Under the pieces are notes generated by a model, which was not told the DNA's origin, made no database searches, and was given only the letters and a program-made list of their open reading frames with translations. DNA of 19,577 nucleotides from Sphingobium sp. (lineage in GTDB: Bacteria > Pseudomonadota > Alphaproteobacteria > Sphingomonadales > Sphingomonadaceae), in assembly GCF_003248505.1 (NCBI RefSeq), contig NZ_QFOA01000064.1:1-19577 (forward strand). The letters are read 5' to 3'. Below are positions 6,848 through 13,917 of the stretch, piece after piece; positions within the stretch are counted from its first letter, which is position 1, and every line of letters begins with the position of its first letter. The position numbers and the translations under genes are program-made.

Positions 6848-7432
6848 ATGGCCGAAACGCCCGACACCCCCGCAAACAAAGACTTTAAATCCGATGCCGA
6901 TACAGCAGCGAAGGCCAAGGTCGAAAACGTGAAAGCGAGCGTGAGTGGCGCCGCCGACGAGATCAAGGGAACGGTGCGCAGGGCTGCTGAAAAGGCCAAT
7001 GCCGTGGTGTCCGAGCAAGTTGCGCCGATCAAGGCACAAGCCAGCGAAACAGTGCGCGCCGCTGGCGAAGCGATCAAATCGGTGGACTGGAAGGCCCAGA
7101 TCGAACCCATCAAGGACCAGGCGGGCAAGACCGCCAAGTCCGCCGCGATCGTAGCTAAGGACAAGACCGGAACGGCGATGCAGAGCCTCGCCAAGTTGAT
7201 TTCCGACACCGCCAACACTGTCGATGCGAAGCTTGGCCCGCAATATGGCGATTATGCACGCCAGGCGGCAGAGTCGGTTGCGGGCGCAGCCGACACGCTG
7301 GACAGCAAGGATGTCGATCAACTGATGGCCGAAGCCCGCGATTTCGTGCGCAAAAGCCCGGCGGTCACCATCGGCGCCGCTGCAATCGTCGGTTATGTGC
7401 TGATGCGTCTGGCCAAGGGCTCCGACGAATAA
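6848..7432 (+). CDS. Ala/Lys-rich helical protein with C-terminal membrane anchor (YqjD/ElaB-like)
   Basis: No firm family can be named. The 194-residue product is rich in Ala, Lys, Asp, Glu and Val and should be almost wholly helical. A single hydrophobic segment near the C-terminus (about 170-188, SPAVTIGAAAIVGYVLMRLA) is preceded by FVRK, a layout like the ElaB/YqjD/DUF883 tail-anchored, ribosome-associated inner-membrane proteins. Residues 57-72 and 85-100 form an imperfect 16-residue repeat built on PIKxQA. The long soluble part also resembles LEA- or phasin-like amphipathic helices. The ATG at 6848 follows AGGGAG with a long spacer of 11 bases; the open frame extends 45 codons upstream over the candidate promoter and is not used. 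First gene of a four-gene cluster. Confidence 0.75.
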   Translation: MAETPDTPANKDFKSDADTAAKAKVENVKASVSGAADEIKGTVRRAAEKANAVVSEQVAPIKAQASETVRAAGEAIKSVDWKAQIEPIKDQAGKTAKSAAIVAKDKTGTAMQSLAKLISDTANTVDAKLGPQYGDYARQAAESVAGAADTLDSKDVDQLMAEARDFVRKSPAVTIGAAAIVGYVLMRLAKGSDE

Positions 7433-7487
7433 GGTTCGCCCTTTCCACCCTGACGCACAGACCCGCATGGCGGGGCGGAGGCATGAC

Positions 7488-7880
7488 GTGACAAATGAGC
7501 CAGCGGAACCGGCGGCCACGCCGCAGGCGAGCGGGCATGGTATCGACGCACCTGAACATGACAGCGTGCGTTCGGTCGTTGCACGATTGATTGAAGACGG
7601 TCGCGCCTACGCGTCGGCCGAAGCGGAAAAGCAAAAGCTGCGCGCCGGTATAGTATTGGCGGGCGTACGCAATGCGGCGATCTTCGGCATCATTGCGCTG
7701 ATTCTTGTCTTTGCTGCTATCGTGGCGCTGATGGTCGGGTTGATCATCGCTCTGGCGCAGAGCATGGCCCCCCTATGGGCCACGCTGATTGTAGTGGGCG
7801 GCGCGCTTTGCATCGTAGTTCTGCTTCTTATGCTGGCGAAAGGGAGCATCAGCCGCATGAAAAAGGCTATCGCCCCATGA
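7488..7880 (+). CDS. Two-helix membrane protein, phage-holin-like YqjE family
   Basis: I start at GTG 7488 because GGAGG (7477-7481) stands six bases upstream; an in-frame ATG at 7467 has no such site and lies in a small hairpin (CCCGC, ATG, GCGGG). The 130-residue product has a polar N-terminus of about 50 residues and two membrane segments (about 63-90 and 97-117), then a basic tail SRMKKAIAP. This matches the Phage_holin_3_6/YqjE family, whose name is historical; there is no other sign of a prophage here. In enterobacteria yqjE sits beside yqjD and yqjK, the same kind of neighbourhood as here. The stop overlaps the next start (ATGA). Role unknown; probably inner-membrane. Confidence 0.75.
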   Translation: MTNEPAEPAATPQASGHGIDAPEHDSVRSVVARLIEDGRAYASAEAEKQKLRAGIVLAGVRNAAIFGIIALILVFAAIVALMVGLIIALAQSMAPLWATLIVVGGALCIVVLLLMLAKGSISRMKKAIAP

Positions 7881-8200
7881 CTGCGCAAACATCCTATCGG
7901 GAAGCGGTCGCTCGCGCGGAGATCGCCAAGGCTCAGTTCCGAAAGAGCGCGCAGGATACTAAAGAACGGGTTTCCCCTGCCCGGCTGAAACAGGACGTGA
8001 AAGACAAAATCAGCGGCGCTGCCAAACGCGGCGTTACGCGCGTCAGTGACAAGGCGCGGCAGAATCCGGTTGCCGTGGGCGCGGCAGGGACGGCGTTCAT
8101 TCTGTTTTTGGCGCGCCGTCCGCTGACGGCACTTTTCAAGCGCCTATACGTTCGCTTTACGAATGCCCGTTCGCATGAATTGGAGAATGACAATGGCTGA
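7877..8200 (+). CDS. Small membrane-anchored protein, DUF3618-like
   Basis: This 107-residue product starts at ATG 7877, overlapping the previous stop by four bases, so translation is probably coupled. An N-terminal charged helix (EIAKAQFRKSAQDTKERVSPARLKQDVKDKI) resembles the DUF3618 pattern, in which a helix is followed by an SPxxL-type turn. Residues about 63-80 (NPVAVGAAGTAFILFLARR) form one membrane segment, followed by a basic amphipathic end. In the cluster it takes the place of YqjK in enterobacteria, though I see no direct sequence likeness to YqjK. The longer open frame from 7775 runs over the YqjE-like gene and is not real. Confidence 0.65.
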   Translation: MTAQTSYREAVARAEIAKAQFRKSAQDTKERVSPARLKQDVKDKISGAAKRGVTRVSDKARQNPVAVGAAGTAFILFLARRPLTALFKRLYVRFTNARSHELENDNG

Positions 8201-8822
8201 CATCCGCGCTCAAGTTTCCCGCGTTCGCGACGCTGCCAACGACGCCGCCGCGACGACCGCCGACAAAATTAAGGACGGTGCAGACAAGGCACGTGAAGGC
8301 GCAGGCGATCTGATCGCTACCGGACGAGACAAAGCGGGCGAAGCCTATAGCGACGCTCGCGACCGCACGCAGCGAGTCGCAGCCCGCGCGAATGAAATCG
8401 TTCAGCAGCATCCGATTGCCGCCATCGCTGGCGCGGTAGCGGTGGGTGCCGTCGTCGCATGGATGTTCCCCAAGAGCCGCCGGGCGATGAAAGTCGTTCC
8501 CGGTTTCGCATCGACCGCGAGCGCGAAGATCGTCGAGGCCGCCATCGCCGCGCGCGCCGCCGCCGCCGATCAGGCCGAAACGGTGAAGCACAGCGCGACG
8601 AAGGCGTTTCATCGCGCGAGCGAAACAGCTGGCGATCTTGCTGCCAGCGCCAAGGACGTCGCCCATAGTGCACGGAACAAGGCGCTGGAAGCGAAGGACG
8701 ATGTGGCATCCGCTGACCTGTCCGCCAAGGCATCCCGGTTCGCCGACGATGTGGCTTCGGCAGTGGTGGCCAAGGTCGAAGCGCTGACCGATACGATCAA
8801 GGCGCGGTTGCCCAAGCACTGA
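8193..8822 (+). CDS. Helical protein with central membrane segment, YqjD/DUF883-like
   Basis: The start at ATG 8193 is set by a GGAG seven bases upstream; the ATG at 8187 is too close to it. It overlaps the previous gene by eight bases. The 209-residue product has an Ala/Asp/Lys-rich helical N-terminus, then about 70-92 (QQHPIAAIAGAVAVGAVVAW) a membrane segment typical of the YqjD/DUF883 family, where it would normally be the C-terminal end. Here about 115 further residues follow, again Ala-rich and helical, so the protein is a helix-membrane-helix extension of the family. Likely inner-membrane, perhaps ribosome- or envelope-associated as for YqjD; function not shown. Confidence 0.7.
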   Translation: MADIRAQVSRVRDAANDAAATTADKIKDGADKAREGAGDLIATGRDKAGEAYSDARDRTQRVAARANEIVQQHPIAAIAGAVAVGAVVAWMFPKSRRAMKVVPGFASTASAKIVEAAIAARAAAADQAETVKHSATKAFHRASETAGDLAASAKDVAHSARNKALEAKDDVASADLSAKASRFADDVASAVVAKVEALTDTIKARLPKH

Positions 8823-8823
8823 C

Positions 8824-8842
8824 TGCGATTGCGCAAATCGCA
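8824..8842. promoter_or_regulatory. Inverted repeat right after the YqjD-like stop codon
   Basis: TGCGATT (8824-8830) and AATCGCA (8836-8842) form a perfect 7-bp stem with a 5-base loop, one base past the stop codon. It could end the cluster transcript or be an operator for the DUF4170 gene. No T-run follows directly, so termination is uncertain. Confidence 0.35.
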
Positions 8843-8860
8843 ACGACGTTTGAACGCCCA

Positions 8861-8913
8861 CTCCTTGGCTGATGATGGCAGCGATGCTACAGCGCCCTCA
8901 TCAGCCAAAGGAG
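8861..8913 (+). promoter_or_regulatory. Long hairpin sequestering the DUF4170 ribosome binding site
   Basis: CTCCTTGGCTGATGA (8861-8875) pairs with TCATCAGCCAAAGGAG (8898-8913) over 15 base pairs with one bulged A. The right arm contains AAAGGAG, the only Shine-Dalgarno-like sequence before the DUF4170 start at 8925. Folding would hide it from the ribosome. The 22-base loop holds a smaller AGC-GAT-GCT hairpin. This looks like an RNA-level switch. Confidence 0.55.
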
Positions 8914-8924
8914 AAAATACAGGC

Positions 8925-9146
8925 ATGAGCAAGATGCATCTTGTCATGGGCGGTCGCGTCACCAATCCCCAGACCCTGGAGTTCCAGGATCTCAACGCCG
9001 TCGATTTGGTCGGCGTCTTTCCAGATTACGCATCGGCTGAAAAAGCATGGCGCGCCGCTGCACAGCGCACCGTCGATGATGCGGAAATGCGTTACGTCAT
9101 CGTCCACCTGCATCGGCTGCTCGAACCCGAACTGCCTGCTGCCTGA
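8925..9146 (+). CDS. DUF4170 domain protein
   Basis: This small 73-residue protein begins MSKMHLVMGGRVTNP and continues through LEFQDLNAVDLVGVFPDYASA to a C-terminal RYVIVHLHRLLEPE. It matches my memory of DUF4170 proteins in alphaproteobacteria, whose function is unknown. No membrane segment or catalytic motif is visible; predicted soluble. The start ATG 8925 is chosen because the conserved part begins there; the frame extends to 8829 but would run through the hairpin. The ribosome binding site, AAAGGAG, is 11 bases upstream, longer than usual, and lies in the long hairpin. Its gene converges on the rhomboid gene. Confidence 0.8.
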   Translation: MSKMHLVMGGRVTNPQTLEFQDLNAVDLVGVFPDYASAEKAWRAAAQRTVDDAEMRYVIVHLHRLLEPELPAA

Positions 9147-9167
9147 CAGCGTGTTGCGGCCACCAGG

Positions 9168-9193
9168 TCGCCTGCCCTTCGATGGGCAGGCGA
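9168..9193. terminator. Hairpin terminator between converging DUF4170 and rhomboid genes
   Basis: TCGCCTGCCC (9168-9177) and GGGCAGGCGA (9184-9193) form a perfect 10-bp stem with a six-base loop TTCGAT. It stands in the 50-base gap between two converging genes and can serve both strands. No T-run follows on either strand. Confidence 0.6.
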
Positions 9194-9196
9194 TCG

Positions 9197-9856
9197 TCAA
9201 CGGACGGAATGCGGCTTACGACGGAAACGCCAGTGAAGAAGCGGCCTGGTTAGTGCCAGCCCAGCCAGGAAGCCGCCCACATGCGCGGCGACCGCGATGC
9301 GGCCGACATCGGAGAGCCCTACCCCGCCTGCCAAGCCGATCATCACCTGAAGCGTGATCCATGCTGCCGCCAGCCACAGCATCCTCACCAAATTGGCGGA
9401 CAACGGACCGATGCGCCGAACCTGCTGTTGGCTATAGAGGAGGGCATAGGTCGCGATGATCGCGGAGATCGCGCCGCTCGCGCCCACCATCGGGTCGGTG
9501 GAGGAAGGTCCGATGGCCCATTGCGCCACGCAGGCAGCGTAGGCCCCCATGACATACAGGATCATCATTCCCTTCCACCCCAGCACATGCTCGACATGTC
9601 GTCCGCAAAAGACGAGCATCAGCATATTGAAGGCAATGTGAAGCCAACCGGCATGGATCACGGTACAGGTAAGCGGCGTCAACCACCATGGGACGGCTGC
9701 CATACCGGCAAGCAGATCGGGTTCCGTCACCCGCGCCGGTATGAAACCGCCCATCACCGCAGCATCGTTCACATGCCCCGTCATCGACAGGATCGCGAAC
9801 AGAGCGGTAATAACCGCTGCCAGAATGTTCGTGCCGCGGCCGGAAGGCAATGTCAC
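9197..9856 (-). CDS. Rhomboid family intramembrane serine protease
   Basis: This 219-residue protein has about six hydrophobic segments and the rhomboid catalytic features: HxxxN in WLHIAFNMLML (His73, Asn77), the serine motif GASGAISA (Ser127) and the second catalytic His in AAHVGGFLAGLAL (His192). Rhomboids cleave substrate membrane helices in the inner membrane. Start is GTG 9856, four bases after the greA stop with no clear Shine-Dalgarno; coupling with greA is likely. The gene ends three bases from the convergent hairpin. Substrate is unknown; rhomboid targets in sphingomonads cannot be guessed from this sequence. Confidence 0.9.
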   Translation of the reverse strand: MTLPSGRGTNILAAVITALFAILSMTGHVNDAAVMGGFIPARVTEPDLLAGMAAVPWWLTPLTCTVIHAGWLHIAFNMLMLVFCGRHVEHVLGWKGMMILYVMGAYAACVAQWAIGPSSTDPMVGASGAISAIIATYALLYSQQQVRRIGPLSANLVRMLWLAAAWITLQVMIGLAGGVGLSDVGRIAVAAHVGGFLAGLALTRPLLHWRFRRKPHSVR

Positions 9857-9860
9857 GGCG

Positions 9861-10337
9861 TCAGATGAACTCGATCTGGTTCACGAGATAGAATTTGTCG
9901 CCCGACGGGACCGACACCTCAATCTCGTCACCGACTTCCCGACCGATGAGCGCACGTCCGAGTGGACTGTTATAGCTGATCATGCCCGCCTTCGCATCGG
10001 CTTCCGCCTGACCGACGATCTGGTAGCGGACCGGCTTGTCATCTTCGTCAAGCAGCGTGACGGTCGCACCGAACACGATCCGATCACCCGAAAGGGTCGT
10101 AGGATCGATGACCTGCGCACGCGACAGCTTGTCTTCGAGGTCCGAGATAGTCGCTTCGACCTGACCCTGGCGTTCTTTGGCCGCATGATATTCGGCATTT
10201 TCCGAGAGATCGCCATGCGCACGCGCTTCTTCGATGGCGTCCACGATCTGCGGCCGCTCGGCCTTCAGTTCGCGGAGCTGCGCATTGAGCTTGTCATAGC
10301 CCACCTGCAGCATCGGCATCTTCTCGACGGTCGCCAT
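9861..10337 (-). CDS. greA: Transcription elongation factor GreA
   Basis: GreA is a 158-residue factor that enters the RNA polymerase secondary channel and stimulates cleavage of backtracked RNA. The N-terminal coiled coil carries the tip EEARAHGDLSENAEYHAAKE, with the acidic tip residues Asp43 and Glu46, and the C-terminal domain has NSPLGRALIGREVGDEIEV. Length is normal. ATG 10337 follows AAGGA with an eight-base spacer. It lies downstream of carB by 79 bases on the same strand, and is followed closely by the rhomboid gene. No own promoter was recognised; it may be read from carB or from a site I could not see. Confidence 0.97.
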   Translation of the reverse strand: MATVEKMPMLQVGYDKLNAQLRELKAERPQIVDAIEEARAHGDLSENAEYHAAKERQGQVEATISDLEDKLSRAQVIDPTTLSGDRIVFGATVTLLDEDDKPVRYQIVGQAEADAKAGMISYNSPLGRALIGREVGDEIEVSVPSGDKFYLVNQIEFI

Positions 10338-10416
10338 TCCCTAAATCCTTCGTCAAAACTTCCCTTAGCGGCCCCATCGGTGGAGTCGCCGCGCAACGTC
10401 ATTCCTGTGCAGGGGA

Positions 10417-13400
10417 TTAAGCGTGCGACTGCGGATAATAGGACTGGAGCGCCCGCACTTCAAGGGCACGTCCCCGGAGCGCCTCTATCGCATCCGCTGC
10501 GGCCACACTCGCCGCCGCCGTGGTGAAGCTCGCGATCTTGGCGCGGAGAGCAGACGTGCGGATCGCCTTGCTGTCCTTGAGCGACTGCCAGCCTTCGGTC
10601 GTGTTCAAGATCAGTTGAACGTCACCGTCGGTGATCCGGTCGACGATGTGCGGACGGCCTTCTGCGACCTTGTTCACCCGCTCGATCGCGATCCCCTGCT
10701 CTTCAAGATATTTCGCCGTCCCACCGGTCGCGATGATGGTGAAGCCCATCGCGCTCAATTTCTGGACGGCGGGCAGGACGACCGGCTTGTCGCTGTCCTT
10801 GACCGACACGAACACGGTGCCTTCCTTCGGCAGAACGGTGCCCGCGCCGATTTGCGCCTTGGCGAAGGCCGTGGCGAAATCGCTGTCTATACCCATGACT
10901 TCCCCGGTGCTCTTCATTTCCGGCGAAAGGACGGGATCCACACCAGGGAAGCGGGCGAAGGGGAAGACGGCTTCCTTGACCGCAATATGGTCAATCGCAT
11001 TGCGGTCGATCCTGGGCAGATCCTTCAGCTTTTCTCCCGCCATGACGCGGCTCGCGATCTTGGCGATGGGCGTGCCGATTGCCTTGGCAACGAAAGGCAC
11101 GGTCCGGCTGGCGCGCGGATTGACCTCGATCAGATAGACGATGCCATCCTTGACGGCGAACTGGATGTTCATGAGGCCGCACACCGACAGCGCCCGGGCC
11201 AGCACATCGGTCTGGCGCTCGATCTCCGCGATGACATCCGCCGACAGGCTGTAGGGAGGGAGCGAGCAGGCGCTGTCGCCCGAATGGACGCCCGCCTCCT
11301 CGATATGCTGGAGGACACCCGCGACCACAACGTCGTCGCCATCGCATAGCGCATCCACGTCGACCTCGACCGCATCGCGCAAATATTGATCGATGAGGAC
11401 CGGCGAATCGCCCGACACCTGAACGGCGGTAGCTATATATTCCTCCAGTTGTGCCTGCCCATCGACGATTTCCATCGCGCGACCGCCCAGCACGTAGGAC
11501 GGACGCATCAGGACCGGATAGCCGATGCGGTTGGCGACCGCGATCGCTTCCTCACGGCTGCGGGCAATGCCGTTTGCGGGCTGGCGCAGCTTCAGCTTGT
11601 CGATGAGCGCGGCAAATCGTTCGCGGTCTTCGGCGAGATCGATGGCGTCGGGGGACGTGCCCAGGATCGGCACGCCCGCATCCTCCAGCGCCTGCGCAAG
11701 CTTGAGCGGGGTCTGCCCGCCGAACTGCACGATAACGCCCGCCAGCGTCCCGTTCGACATTTCGACGTTCAGGATTTCGAGCACATCCTCTGCCGTCAGG
11801 GGCTCGAAATAGAGGCGGTCCGACGTGTCATAATCGGTGGATACGGTTTCGGGATTGCAGTTGACCATGATCGTTTCATAGCCCGCCTCCGCCAGCGCGA
11901 AGCAGGCGTGGACGCAGCAATAATCGAACTCGATACCCTGCCCGATCCGGTTGGGTCCGCCGCCCAGGATCACGACCTTCCGCCGGTCGCTGGGCTGCGC
12001 CTCGTTTTCCGCCTCTCCGAACAGCGGCGCTTCGTAAGTGGAATACATGTAGGGCGTCTTCGCCTCGAACTCGGCAGCGCAGGTGTCGATGCGCTTGAAG
12101 ACGGGGCGGACGCCGAGCTTGTGGCGCAGGGCACGCACTTCCGCTTCGGTAACGCCGCCGGTCATCGCCTTGACCGCTTCATGGATCAGGCCGGAGCCGC
12201 GAGCGATGCCGCGTTCCATGCCACGCAGATTGGCGGATTTGAGCGCCAGCCAGGCAAGGCGCCTGTCGGAAAAGCCCATGGATTTAAGGCGGCGCATCCC
12301 GTCCGTATCCTGCGGCAGGCCGTTATCCAGCACCTCTGCCTCGGCGTCCACGATTTCCTTAAGGCGATCGAGGAACCATGGGTCGAACTTGGCGATGGCG
12401 TGGATTTCCTCGACGCTCAGCCCTTCGCGAAGCGCTTGCGCCGCGATCAGCAGGCGGTCGGGCGTCGGCTGGGCGAGCGCGGCGACGATGTCGTCCTTGG
12501 GCGCGCCCTCCAGATGAACGACATTATTGAAGCCCGACAGACCGGTTTCGAGGCCGCGCAGCGCCTTTTGCATCGATTCGTGGATATTACGACCGATCGC
12601 CATGACTTCGCCGACCGATTTCATCGCGGTGCCGAGCAATGGCTCGGACCCCTTGAACTTCTCGAACGCAAAGCGCGGGATCTTGGTCACGACATAGTCG
12701 ATGGTCGGCTCAAACGACGCTGGCGTCGCGCCGGTGATGTCATTCTCGATCTCGTCGAGAGTATAGCCGACGGCGAGCTTCGCTGCGACCTTGGCGATCG
12801 GGAAGCCGGTCGCCTTCGACGCCAATGCCGAGGAGCGCGACACGCGCGGGTTCATTTCGATGACGATCAGGCGGCCGTCCTTGGGGTTGACCGCGAACTG
12901 CACGTTGGAACCGCCGGTTTCCACGCCGATCTCACGCAGCACCGCAATGGATGCGTTGCGCATGATCTGATATTCCTTGTCGGTCAGCGTCAGCGCGGGC
13001 GCGACGGTGATGGAATCGCCGGTATGGACGCCCATCGGATCGACATTCTCGATCGAACAGATGATGATGCAGTTGTCGTTCCGGTCGCGGACCACCTCCA
13101 TCTCATATTCTTTCCAGCCGAGGAGCGATTCCTCGATCAGGACTTCTGTGGTCGGGGAAGCATCGAGGCCTTCGGCGACGATCCGCTTGAATTCCTCGCG
13201 GTTGTAGGCGACCCCGCCGCCCGTCCCGCCGAGAGTGAAGCTGGGGCGGATGATCGAGGGAAGGCCGGTGAACTCCAGCGCTTCGAGCGCTTCGTCCATC
13301 GTATGCGCAATGCGCGAGCGAGCGCTTTCCAGACCGATCCGGTCCATCGCGTCGCGGAATTTCAGGCGGTCTTCCGCCTTGTCGATAGCCTGCGCGTCCG

Positions 13401-13752
13401 CGCCGATCATCTTGACGCCGAATTTATCCAGCGTACCGTCGTTGAACAATGCCAGCGCCGTGTTGAGCGCCGTCTGCCCGCCCATCGTGGGCAGTACCGC
13501 GTCGGGCCGTTCCTTCTCGATGATCTTCGCCACGATTTCAGGCGTGATCGGCTCGACATAAGTCGCGTCGGCGAATTCCGGGTCGGTCATGATCGTGGCC
13601 GGGTTGGAATTCACCAGGATGATGCGATAGCCCTCTTCCTTGAGCGCCTTCACCGCCTGCGTGCCCGAATAGTCGAACTCGCACGCCTGACCGATGATGA
13701 TCGGGCCAGCGCCGATGATGAGAATGGAGGAAATGTCGGTGCGTTTGGGCAT
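10417..13752 (-). CDS. carB: Carbamoyl-phosphate synthase large subunit
   Basis: This 1111-residue large subunit makes carbamoyl phosphate from bicarbonate, two ATP and ammonia channelled from CarA, for arginine and pyrimidine synthesis. The two homologous halves are visible: the first begins at ILIIGAGPIIIGQACEFDYSG, the second at KVVILGGGPNRIGQGIEFDYC, each with an ATP-grasp domain (about 130-400 and 680-900). The C-terminal part (about 950-1111) is the MGS-like allosteric domain with FTIIATGGTAKYLEEQGI. It is slightly longer than the E. coli protein (about 1073). ATG 13752 has no strong Shine-Dalgarno. It is separated from rraB by 165 bases, with no recognisable gene between. Confidence 0.98.
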   Translation of the reverse strand: MPKRTDISSILIIGAGPIIIGQACEFDYSGTQAVKALKEEGYRIILVNSNPATIMTDPEFADATYVEPITPEIVAKIIEKERPDAVLPTMGGQTALNTALALFNDGTLDKFGVKMIGADAQAIDKAEDRLKFRDAMDRIGLESARSRIAHTMDEALEALEFTGLPSIIRPSFTLGGTGGGVAYNREEFKRIVAEGLDASPTTEVLIEESLLGWKEYEMEVVRDRNDNCIIICSIENVDPMGVHTGDSITVAPALTLTDKEYQIMRNASIAVLREIGVETGGSNVQFAVNPKDGRLIVIEMNPRVSRSSALASKATGFPIAKVAAKLAVGYTLDEIENDITGATPASFEPTIDYVVTKIPRFAFEKFKGSEPLLGTAMKSVGEVMAIGRNIHESMQKALRGLETGLSGFNNVVHLEGAPKDDIVAALAQPTPDRLLIAAQALREGLSVEEIHAIAKFDPWFLDRLKEIVDAEAEVLDNGLPQDTDGMRRLKSMGFSDRRLAWLALKSANLRGMERGIARGSGLIHEAVKAMTGGVTEAEVRALRHKLGVRPVFKRIDTCAAEFEAKTPYMYSTYEAPLFGEAENEAQPSDRRKVVILGGGPNRIGQGIEFDYCCVHACFALAEAGYETIMVNCNPETVSTDYDTSDRLYFEPLTAEDVLEILNVEMSNGTLAGVIVQFGGQTPLKLAQALEDAGVPILGTSPDAIDLAEDRERFAALIDKLKLRQPANGIARSREEAIAVANRIGYPVLMRPSYVLGGRAMEIVDGQAQLEEYIATAVQVSGDSPVLIDQYLRDAVEVDVDALCDGDDVVVAGVLQHIEEAGVHSGDSACSLPPYSLSADVIAEIERQTDVLARALSVCGLMNIQFAVKDGIVYLIEVNPRASRTVPFVAKAIGTPIAKIASRVMAGEKLKDLPRIDRNAIDHIAVKEAVFPFARFPGVDPVLSPEMKSTGEVMGIDSDFATAFAKAQIGAGTVLPKEGTVFVSVKDSDKPVVLPAVQKLSAMGFTIIATGGTAKYLEEQGIAIERVNKVAEGRPHIVDRITDGDVQLILNTTEGWQSLKDSKAIRTSALRAKIASFTTAAASVAAADAIEALRGRALEVRALQSYYPQSHA

Positions 13753-13917
13753 TGTTATATCGACCGCTTGATAGAATAAGGAATGTTCTTGGCTTGGCCA
13801 TGCTCGGCAAGGAAGAGAAGCTTCACAGCCTTTCTCTCGCTCTGACGAAGGATCGCAAGCCTTGATGGACAGGTGGGCATGTCGCCCACTGCGCCTGCGA
13901 TTGATGGTTTGGCGATC

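Noticed and set aside
7488..7880. Prophage remnant, suggested by the phage-holin family name
   Set aside because: The family name is historical for YqjE-like membrane proteins, and there are no phage genes, integrase or attachment repeats around it.
11386..13779. Long plus-strand open frame (797 codons) opposite carB
   Set aside because: It lies fully antisense to carB, whose protein is unmistakable. Long antisense frames are expected in GC-rich DNA with strong third-position bias, and the product has no recognisable domain.
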